Of a DNA stretch of 64,000 nucleotides, positions 27,253-34,021 are shown in pieces. The DNA is taken from NCBI GenBank assembly GCA_963787135.1, contig CAWBBW010000046.1:52177-116176 (forward strand), in the 5' to 3' direction. The position numbers and the translations under genes were made by a program. Origin of the DNA: Roseiarcus sp963787135 (lineage in GTDB: Bacteria; Pseudomonadota; Alphaproteobacteria; Rhizobiales; Beijerinckiaceae). Numbering within the stretch: position 1 is the stretch's first letter; each line of letters begins with the position of its first letter. The notes below the pieces were generated by a model that worked only from the letters and a program-made list of their open reading frames with translations, was not told where the DNA came from and ran no database searches.

Positions 27253-28637
27253 GCCGGCCCCGGGCGCGCCGCAGGGCCGATCGCGCCGCTGCGTCCATGC
27301 GAATCTAGAAAGCGGGCGAAATAGGCAGTGTCGACCCCGCCCTCGGCGAATTCGCCGTCGGCGAGCAGCGCTCGGTGCATGTCGCGGTTGGTTTTGACTC
27401 CACTGACGTCGCAGACGGCCAGGGCCGATCGCAGGCGGCCGATCGCAGCCTTTCTGTCCTCGCCGCGGACGATGATCTTGGCCATCAGCGAATCATAGAA
27501 GGGGGATATCCGCGATCCGGCCTCGACGTGCGTGTCGACGCGGACGCCCGGCCCTGCGGGGAAACGGGCGGTCTCGACGATTCCAGGCGACGGGCGGAAA
27601 TCCTCAGTCCAATCCTCCGCATTGAGCCGGCATTCAATCGCGCAACCGTCAAAGCGAATGTCGTCCGGGCGCAGGCGGAGCTTCCGGCCCTCGGCGATGG
27701 CGATCTGCTCGGCCACCAGATCGAGGCCGGTGATCGCCTCGGTGACCGGGTGCTCAACCTGGATGCGGGCGTTCATTTCCAGAAAGTAGAACGCCTCCCG
27801 CTCGCGATCGTAAAGGAACTCAACCGTTCCGAGACCGAGGTAGTTGAGTTGCCGGCCGAAGGCGACGGCGGCCTCGCGCATCGTCTCGCGGATGCGGTCG
27901 GGGAGATCGGGCGCCGGCGCCTCTTCGATCAGCTTCTGGTAGCGCCGCTGCACCGAACAGTCGCGATCGCCGACATGAATGACGCTCTCGCCGTCGCCGA
28001 TGATCTGCACTTCAACATGCCGGCCCGAGGCCACGAAGCGCTCAAGATAAACGCGCAAGTCGCCGAAGGCCGAACCGGCCTCGGCCATCGCAAGTTCGAC
28101 GGCCTCGACGAGGCAGGACGGCTCGGTCACGAGCTTGAGGCCGCGTCCGCCTCCGCCGCCGACAGCCTTGACCAGGACGGGCCATCCGATCGTCCCGGCG
28201 AGAGCCACGGCTCGATCGGGCGCATCGACCGCGCCGCCCGGCGCGAGCGGCAACCCTGCCTCTAGGGCGTGAGCGCGCGCGCGCAGCTTATCGCCGACCG
28301 CCTCGAGGTTGGCGTCGGTCGGGCCGATGAAGATCAGGCCGTGCTCGCGCGCGGAGCGCGCCAGACGAACGTTCTCCGAGAGAAAGCCATACCCCGGATG
28401 AATGGCGTCGGCCTCAGCCATGACCGCCGCCGAAACAACTGCCTTGACATTCAGATAGCTGACGCTCGACTGCGGCGCCCCGACGCAGATCGTACGGTCG
28501 GCCAGACGCGCGGGAACGGCGTCGAGATCCGCCTCCGACGCCGCGAGAACCGTCTCGATGCCGAGGTCGCGGCAGGTGCGGATGATGCGAACGGCGATCT
28601 CGCCGCGGTTCGCGATCAGGATCCTTCGAATGGTCAT
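27249..28637 (-). CDS. Biotin carboxylase subunit (ATP-grasp)
   Basis: 462 residues, the full biotin carboxylase fold: N-terminal ILIANRGEIAVRIIRTCRDL, glycine loop KAVGGGGGRGLK, HVEVQIIGDGESVIHVGDRDCS split over the ATP-grasp and MNARIQVEHPVTE near residue 295. It carboxylates the biotin of the adjacent carrier protein with bicarbonate and ATP. ATG at 28637 overlaps the carrier stop by 4 bp, so the upstream extension of the frame is not coding. Carrier, carboxylase and carboxyltransferase are separate genes here, as in XccABC-type and acetyl-CoA-carboxylase-type systems. Confidence 0.9.
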   Translation of the reverse strand: MTIRRILIANRGEIAVRIIRTCRDLGIETVLAASEADLDAVPARLADRTICVGAPQSSVSYLNVKAVVSAAVMAEADAIHPGYGFLSENVRLARSAREHGLIFIGPTDANLEAVGDKLRARAHALEAGLPLAPGGAVDAPDRAVALAGTIGWPVLVKAVGGGGGRGLKLVTEPSCLVEAVELAMAEAGSAFGDLRVYLERFVASGRHVEVQIIGDGESVIHVGDRDCSVQRRYQKLIEEAPAPDLPDRIRETMREAAVAFGRQLNYLGLGTVEFLYDREREAFYFLEMNARIQVEHPVTEAITGLDLVAEQIAIAEGRKLRLRPDDIRFDGCAIECRLNAEDWTEDFRPSPGIVETARFPAGPGVRVDTHVEAGSRISPFYDSLMAKIIVRGEDRKAAIGRLRSALAVCDVSGVKTNRDMHRALLADGEFAEGGVDTAYFARFLDSHGRSGAIGPAARPGPA

Positions 28638-29116
28638 CCCGCGACCGACTGCAAGCGCATCAGGACTTGCCCGGCTTCGACCAGTTCGCCGTCGCTCACG
28701 CAAATCTCCGTCACCGTTCCCAAAGCGCCGGCGCTGATCGAGTTCATCAGCTTCATCACCTCGATGATGCCGACGACGGTATGCTCGCCGACTTGCGAGC
28801 CGACGTCGACGAAGGGCGGTGCGCCCGGCGTCGGCGCACGATAGAACGTGCCGACCATCGGCGCCCTGACAGCGCGCGCATTCGCCGTTTCCGCGCGGCC
28901 GGGCGCGGCAGTCTTCGCGGCTTGAAGTTTCGCGGCCGCCCCGGTCTCGGCCCCGACCCTGCGCGGCTCCGTCAGCGTGCGCCGCTCCTCGGTCCAGCCG
29001 GCGTCCGAACGGCGCAGTGTGAGGTCGAACGCCTCCGTCTTGAGACGAAGCTCGTCGTAAAATGACGAGTCCAGAATCCGGATGATCTCTTCGACATCCG
29101 CGTTTGTCAGATTCAC
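28634..29116 (-). CDS. Biotin carboxyl carrier protein
   Basis: 160 residues. The C-terminal biotinyl domain runs from about residue 84 (APMVGTFYRAP) and has the biotinylation site IIEVMKLMNS with Lys122. The N-terminal 45 residues resemble the AccB N-terminus (LTNADVEEIIRILDSS). Start is a GTG overlapping the preceding stop (GTGA). It carries carboxybiotin between the biotin carboxylase and the divergent carboxyltransferase encoded next. Although it looks AccB-like, no acetyl-CoA carboxyltransferase subunits are in the operon, so a housekeeping fatty acid role is unlikely. Confidence 0.9.
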   Translation of the reverse strand: MNLTNADVEEIIRILDSSFYDELRLKTEAFDLTLRRSDAGWTEERRTLTEPRRVGAETGAAAKLQAAKTAAPGRAETANARAVRAPMVGTFYRAPTPGAPPFVDVGSQVGEHTVVGIIEVMKLMNSISAGALGTVTEICVSDGELVEAGQVLMRLQSVAG

Positions 29117-30183
29117 GTCTTCGCCCCGCCGAAGAGATCGAAGACATGTGCGAAAGCGGTCGTTTTGGGAGTCGCCGCGGGCTTGGCTTCCTTGTTCGCC
29201 CAGATCGTTTCAGGGCGGCTCTGCAGAAGGAAAAGGCTCTCCCCGCCGGCGACGTCGGGCGCGAACGCCCATTCTATGTCCTGTGGGCAGCCGTAATGCG
29301 CCTCGACCAGTTTGCCGATCCGCGCCAGCTCCCCGAGTTGCTCCTCGCTCAGGCATGGCTCGTCCCGGCGATCGTCGGGCACGGCGATTTCGCGCACACC
29401 GCCCGCGGCGAAATCGGGGACATGCTGGACGGTCTTGTGCGACACGGCGCGTTTGACCACCTCGCCCGTCACCTTGCTTATCACGTATTTGTCCGGCGTC
29501 ACGATGCCGCTGACGATCGCGGAGCCCAGGCCCCAGCTCGTCTCGATCACAATCACCGAGCGGTCGCCGGTCAGCGGACTGCGGGTGAACATGACGCCCG
29601 AACAGCGCGAGTTGACCATCCGCTGCACAACTACGCCCATCGCCAGGCCTTCTTCCGGCAATTTGAACCGGAGGCGATAACTGACCAACTCGGCGCTGTA
29701 GAGGCTCGCCCAGCAGTCGCGAACAGCGTTCAGCACGCCCGCGCCGCCGCGGATCCAGAGATACGTGTCCTGGAGCCCGGCGAAGCTCGCCTCACTGCTG
29801 TCCTCGCTGGTGGCCGACGAGCGGATCGCGACGGGCTGATCCTCCGCCATTCCGCTGCAAAGCTCCGCGTATCCTTGAACGATCGCCCTCGCCAGATCGT
29901 CCGAGACCGGAGCCTGGACGATGCGCTCCCGGATTCCTTCGGCGACCTTCGAGATCGCGAGCAAGTCGCCGGCCGCCAACCCTTCGATCGCGCGTCGGAT
30001 CGAACCCTCGGGATCGATGGCGGCAATGAAGCGTTCGAACGCCATGGTCGTGATGACAAACCCCTGCGGCACGGAAATCCCGGCCCGCAACAATTCGCCG
30101 AGGCTCGCTCCCTTGCCCCCGACCGCCGGACGGTCGCCGATGCCGATCTCGCTGAATGCGAGCGAGAGAGCCGAACCGGACAT
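29113..30183 (-). CDS. Phenylphosphate synthase subunit 2-like / PEP-synthase N-terminal ATP-binding protein
   Basis: 356 residues (about 39 kDa), equal to the ATP-binding half of PEP synthase as a separate protein. Visible are AVGGKGASLGELLRAG, the ATP-site segment AIRSSATSEDSSEASFAG, SGVMFTRSPLTGD, SWGLG and a final LFLLQSRPETIW. PEP synthases have this domain fused to the swivelling His domain and a PEP barrel. A stand-alone 40-kDa version next to a 70-kDa partner is the arrangement of Thauera aromatica phenylphosphate synthase, which transfers the beta-phosphate of ATP via a His to phenol. It follows the partner by 12 bp. The third, CBS-domain subunit of phenylphosphate synthase is not present. 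Confidence 0.85.
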   Translation of the reverse strand: MSGSALSLAFSEIGIGDRPAVGGKGASLGELLRAGISVPQGFVITTMAFERFIAAIDPEGSIRRAIEGLAAGDLLAISKVAEGIRERIVQAPVSDDLARAIVQGYAELCSGMAEDQPVAIRSSATSEDSSEASFAGLQDTYLWIRGGAGVLNAVRDCWASLYSAELVSYRLRFKLPEEGLAMGVVVQRMVNSRCSGVMFTRSPLTGDRSVIVIETSWGLGSAIVSGIVTPDKYVISKVTGEVVKRAVSHKTVQHVPDFAAGGVREIAVPDDRRDEPCLSEEQLGELARIGKLVEAHYGCPQDIEWAFAPDVAGGESLFLLQSRPETIWANKEAKPAATPKTTAFAHVFDLFGGAKT

Positions 30184-30195
30184 GCCCTTTCTCCC

Positions 30196-32013
30196 TCACC
30201 CGAGGATGGTGACGACGCCGGTGTTGCCGTCGACCCGGACGCGCTGACCCGTCTTGATGCGCTTCGTGGCGCCGCCGGTTCCGACTACTGCCGGCATGCC
30301 ATATTCGCGCGCAACAATGGCCGCGTGCGACATGGTGCCGCCGATGTCGGAGACGGTCGCTCTGATCTTCCCGAACACCGGGCCCCAACTCGGGTTGGTG
30401 ACCGGGCAGACGAGAATCTCGCCCTCCTGCATGAGGCCGATGTCGTTGGCGCTCTTCAGCACCCGCGCGACACCCTCCGCCACGCCGGGCGAAGCGGCGA
30501 AACCGTGCAGTTCGTGCTCGTCGGCCGCGTCGGGCTTGCGCGCCCAGGCTGAAATCGTCTCGGAGGTGATCCCCCATAGCATCTGCAGCGCGGGATCGGC
30601 GATGTCGTCGGGAATCGGGCCGAGGGCAGGCGGCGGCGACCAGTCCTTCAGCTTTTCCCAGATCCGTTTGCGCTCTTTGAGGATCGGCTTCCAGTATCCG
30701 CGGCCGGCGGGGACCCCGCCCGAGGCCCAGGCGAGGCTCACTTCCTGAAGCGCGAGATCGGCCTCCGTATGATGGAGATGGAAGAAATCCTCGGCGTCCG
30801 CGATGACTCCCCATCGCGCGAGCAGCGCTCCAAACTCACGCAGCTTGTTGAACCAGATTGTGGTGAACCAGTGCTCGCAATAGAACTTGTGGTCCTCGAC
30901 GAAGGGGAACACGAGATGACAAAGCCCGAGCATCTGGTCGAACGCGCCGCGCTCCTCGTCCGAGGTCAGGAGCGCGCGGTATTCCGCGATGATCCGCTCT
31001 CGCTCGGCCTTGAGCCGCTCTGTCGGCCGTTCGATCGACTGGCCCTTGTTGATCATGTCGGTGTAGCGCGCGATCGCCGAGAACGGGACGGAGAGGTCGT
31101 CGTTCCAGCTGCGGTGGTGATGATAAAAGCCGTCGCCGGTCGACATTAGGAACCAGGGGTGGCGGGTCTTTTCGAGCGCCTCGAGCCAGGCCTTGCCTCG
31201 CTCGCCCATTTGTCCCAGCGCAGCGAGCGTATCGGCCGGATTGGAGCCGTCGCCGAACTTGCCGTCGACCTTGAGGTCGACCGCGAGCTGCGCAAGCTTC
31301 TTCAGCTCCCCGTCCGGGCGGAACATGAAGACGTCGATGCCCGCCACCATCCGCGCAACCGTCTGGTCGGAGATTTCGGGGAACGCCTTCTTGCAGAACT
31401 CGAAGAATACGAGATAGGCGCCGTAGCCCAGCATCAGGAACTCGAAGTGGTGGTGCCACATCTTCGAGAACGCCTCGACGCAGCGATGATAGTTCTCGCG
31501 GATGTAATGGTTCTGGGCGATGCCCCGCGCTTTGGTCACGACCTCGATGTCGTCGAACTCGGGCAGCGAGGGGACCGTGATGTCCTCGACCTCCTTGATG
31601 AGGGCGAGCATCCGGCCTTTCCACTCCTCGTAGAGCTTGTTCCAGTTTTGGAAATAGTGGCCCGCGCGCTCCTGGAAGATCGATAGGCGCCGCTGGATCT
31701 CCTTGGGCTCGGTAACCGGATAGGCGGTAATGTAGATGCGGCCGTTGACGATGCGGTGGTCGATGCCGAGCGTGGTCGGAAACGAGAAGACCCGGGTCGT
31801 GAACGCGCCGAGGGCCTGATAAGGAATTTCCGCGGTCAAAACATCGAACGCCGGCATCGGCTCGGGGAAATGCATGGCGTTGTAGAACCAGAAGACCTTG
31901 TCGTCTTCCGGCCGGAACCGGGTGAAGTAGGGATACATCGACTCCCAGCCCTCGGTCCCCGGGACGTCGCGAATCTCCGAAGGCAGCAGGAATCCCTGGC
32001 TCTTGCCTGACAT
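30196..32013 (-). CDS. Phenylphosphate synthase subunit 1-like / PEP-utilising phosphohistidine protein
   Basis: 605 residues (about 69 kDa). The C-terminal 100 residues form the swivelling phosphohistidine domain with GGTMSHAAIVAREYGMPA; the acceptor is His563 (His569 is reported in Thauera phenylphosphate synthase subunit 1). The N-terminal 480 residues, starting with a Tyr/Phe-rich segment (WESMYPYFTRFRPEDDKVFW), would bind the phosphate acceptor. It is the promoter-proximal gene of the long operon: GGAGGA lies ten bases before the ATG and a regulated promoter sits 60-90 bp upstream. Phenol is one candidate acceptor. With a carboxylase and acetoacetyl-CoA synthetase in the operon, and no UbiD-type phenylphosphate carboxylase, a ketone enol is the alternative I favour. 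Confidence 0.85.
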   Translation of the reverse strand: MSGKSQGFLLPSEIRDVPGTEGWESMYPYFTRFRPEDDKVFWFYNAMHFPEPMPAFDVLTAEIPYQALGAFTTRVFSFPTTLGIDHRIVNGRIYITAYPVTEPKEIQRRLSIFQERAGHYFQNWNKLYEEWKGRMLALIKEVEDITVPSLPEFDDIEVVTKARGIAQNHYIRENYHRCVEAFSKMWHHHFEFLMLGYGAYLVFFEFCKKAFPEISDQTVARMVAGIDVFMFRPDGELKKLAQLAVDLKVDGKFGDGSNPADTLAALGQMGERGKAWLEALEKTRHPWFLMSTGDGFYHHHRSWNDDLSVPFSAIARYTDMINKGQSIERPTERLKAERERIIAEYRALLTSDEERGAFDQMLGLCHLVFPFVEDHKFYCEHWFTTIWFNKLREFGALLARWGVIADAEDFFHLHHTEADLALQEVSLAWASGGVPAGRGYWKPILKERKRIWEKLKDWSPPPALGPIPDDIADPALQMLWGITSETISAWARKPDAADEHELHGFAASPGVAEGVARVLKSANDIGLMQEGEILVCPVTNPSWGPVFGKIRATVSDIGGTMSHAAIVAREYGMPAVVGTGGATKRIKTGQRVRVDGNTGVVTILG

Positions 32014-32039
32014 TCGGATTTTTCCTCCCCGGTATTCAC

Positions 32040-32102
32040 ATTTTGGCTATCCGGCGCGCGGCCGGCGCCTAGCCAAAATAGAGACTTTCGTGGAAGTGTC
32101 CA
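32040..32102 (-). promoter_or_regulatory. Predicted promoter with overlapping 10-bp inverted-repeat operator
   Basis: Reading the minus strand, TGGACA (32102-32097), a 16-bp spacer and TATTTT (32080-32075) form a sigma-70-like promoter 60-90 bp before the phenylphosphate-synthase-like gene. Immediately overlapping the -10 is a perfect inverted repeat, ATTTTGGCTA (32040-32049) and TAGCCAAAAT (32070-32079), separated by 20 bp that contain further GGCGC/GCGCC symmetry. A repressor bound there would block the promoter. No regulator gene lies next to the operon. Confidence 0.6.
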
Positions 32103-32209
32103 TGCTGCACGGCAGCCCGGGGCAGGACTCGAGAAAAAATCGCGATCGTCTCATCTAAGGCGGACTTGACTCGGACCGTGAAGGTCCAGCTAACCATGAT
32201 TGCGCGGCC

Positions 32210-32293
32210 GAGGGTAACCCGCGACCGTCGACGACTGAAATCGACTATTGCTTCCGTAAATCAGAATTCTGTGGTATTGTGGCCTGACGACGG
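32210..32293 (+). repeat. Dispersed intergenic repeat, copy A
   Basis: A stretch whose core (32241-32277, containing ATTGCTTCCGTAAATC and TGTGGTAT) matches 33 of 37 bases of the inverted sequence at 62158-62194; weaker similarity continues on both sides. It is non-coding in both places. Confidence 0.65.
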
Positions 32294-32397
32294 AAGAGGG
32301 ACACGCCTCAATCACCGAGAGCCGCAAAAAGTTAAGGTTAATGGCCCGCTGGGCACCGGAATTTGCCGTAACCCATTGAAAAATATAGATTCTCTAT

Positions 32398-32497
32398 TTT
32401 CATTTCCTTGTGTCTGAGTTTCATTTCCTTGTGCGGGGGTTTCATTTCCTTGCGCTTTGGCTTTCAAATCCTTGCGCTGGGCTTTCCAATCCTTGCC
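32398..32497. repeat. 21-bp tandem repeat, five degenerate units
   Basis: Units begin at 32398, 32419, 32440, 32462 and 32483. The first three start with TTTCATTTCCTTG, the last two with TTTCAAATCCTTG and TTTCCAATCCTTG. The period is 21-22 bp, two helical turns. It lies downstream of the symporter gene in the 588-bp space 32014-32601, which holds no gene that I can support. Confidence 0.75.
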
Positions 32498-32601
32498 TCT
32501 CCGCCCGGACAGCCGGCCGCGGCAAAAAAGGTACAGTTTTTGGCGCCTACCCCGAGTCATTGAGAAGCCGCCTCACGGGTCATCTCTCCCTCGGGCTCCG
32601 C

Positions 32602-33954
32602 TCAGGCGCCAGCGAGCAAACGCCGGCGCTTGTTGTTGGTTGACCCTACAAGGATGGTCAGGACGCTACCGAAGAGGGCCACGCTGGCCAGAATGTAGAA
32701 GATGGTCTCGAGCGCGAAGCCGCCGCCGGCCAGGTAGCCGCCAAGGATCGGGCCGCCGACGCCGCCCAGACGGCCGAAGCCGGCGCACCAGGCCACGCCG
32801 GCGCTCCGGACATTGGTCCGGTAGTAATTCGCGACCAGTCCGTAGATCAGCGTCTGGGTGCCGCTTGTTCCGAGCCCTACGACAGCCACGACGGCCAGGA
32901 GCACAGCGAGCGGGAAGCCCGCGGTCAGGAGCAAGATGGCGACGGCGCCAAGGGCGAAGCACGCGGCGACCACCAGCTTCGCCCCAAAGCGGTCGGCGAC
33001 CCTGGAGCCCATGAGAGCGCCCACCACCGCGCCGCCGTTGAGGACCATCAGAAAGGAAAGCGAGCCCCGAGCGTTGAATCCGGCTCTCAACATCAATTCG
33101 GGAAGCCAGGTGTTCAACGAATAGACCAGCATGAGGCCGGTGGCGCTCATCAGCCCGAGCAGGAACGTCGCAAGCGGGTAAGAGGTGAAGAGACCGGCCC
33201 AGCTCGCCTTGCCATCGATCGGGTCGGACATGGATTTGGCTAATTGCGGGGCCGCTATCGGCATTTCGATACCCGTCCGCTCTGCCAGCGCCCGCGCTTC
33301 GGCGATGCGGCCCCGCGCAGCGAGCCACACCACCGATTCAGGCATCCTGAAGTAGGCAAGCGGGAAAAGCGTGACGAGCGGCAGTGCGCCGATCATGAAG
33401 AGACCGCGCCAGCCGATCGCGCTCATGAGAACGATCGCCAGGGCCGCGGCCATCAGGCTGCCGGCCGGAACGCCCGAATAGACGATCGCGTTGAACAGGT
33501 TCTTCCTGCCCTTCGGCGCGAACTCGGACACAACCGCGGCCGTGGTCGCCACGAGCGCGCCGACGCCGATGCCGGTCAGGAAGCGCGTTGCGCCGAATGC
33601 CGCCACCGAGCTTGTCAGCGCGGTGGCCGCCATGCCGATCGAGAACCACGCATAAGCGAACAGCATTACCTTGCGGCGCCCGAGGATGTCGCCAACCGAC
33701 CCGGCCAGCAGCGCTCCGACAAGGACGCCGAAAAGAGCATAGCTGCCCAGCTGGCCGGCGATCGCCGGGGTCACCTTGCCGAGCTGTGTCGGGTCGCGCA
33801 GGAATGTCGACACGCAGGCGCCATAGACGACGAGGTCGTAGCCGTCGAACAGCAATCCAACGAGCGCGAGGCTCATCACCCAGACGACTGTTCGCACCTG
33901 TTTCGCTTCACGAGCAGACTCTGCGATCGCGACAGCGCTCACCGCTTCAGCCAT
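32602..33954 (-). CDS. MFS transporter, aromatic acid:H+ symporter family
   Basis: 450 residues, twelve predicted membrane helices. ATG at 33954 has GGAGGA ten bases upstream. The first helix contains LLFDGYDLVVYGA, the DGYDL-type motif of the PcaK/BenK/MhpT family in which the Asp is needed for aromatic acid transport; the loop after helix 2 reads VGDILGRRKVM. It begins 67 bp after the 3-hydroxybenzoate 4-monooxygenase-like gene on the same strand, so 3-hydroxybenzoate or a related hydroxybenzoate is the probable cargo. Confidence 0.88.
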   Translation of the reverse strand: MAEAVSAVAIAESAREAKQVRTVVWVMSLALVGLLFDGYDLVVYGACVSTFLRDPTQLGKVTPAIAGQLGSYALFGVLVGALLAGSVGDILGRRKVMLFAYAWFSIGMAATALTSSVAAFGATRFLTGIGVGALVATTAAVVSEFAPKGRKNLFNAIVYSGVPAGSLMAAALAIVLMSAIGWRGLFMIGALPLVTLFPLAYFRMPESVVWLAARGRIAEARALAERTGIEMPIAAPQLAKSMSDPIDGKASWAGLFTSYPLATFLLGLMSATGLMLVYSLNTWLPELMLRAGFNARGSLSFLMVLNGGAVVGALMGSRVADRFGAKLVVAACFALGAVAILLLTAGFPLAVLLAVVAVVGLGTSGTQTLIYGLVANYYRTNVRSAGVAWCAGFGRLGGVGGPILGGYLAGGGFALETIFYILASVALFGSVLTILVGSTNNKRRRLLAGA

Positions 33955-34021
33955 TGTTCGTTTCCTCCAACCATTTTGTCGGGTCAGGCGTCGCGGCGTG
34001 GTTTCCTGCGCCGCATCAAGC

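Noticed and set aside
25723..27324. 533-residue plus-strand open frame
   Set aside because: Antisense shadow of the carboxyltransferase gene; high GC gives long frames opposite real genes.
27249..29147. Fusion of carrier and biotin carboxylase in one frame
   Set aside because: The frame runs through the carrier gene out of register; the true carrier is the 160-residue frame with EVMKLMNS, and the carboxylase starts at 28637.
32210..32293. Promoter for a downstream gene within the dispersed repeat
   Set aside because: TTGCTT and TGGTAT could be read as -35/-10, but both copies point at no gene start.
32312..32560. 82-residue minus-strand frame over the 21-bp tandem repeat
   Set aside because: The repeated AQGNET-like peptide follows only from the 21-bp period; there is no ribosome site.
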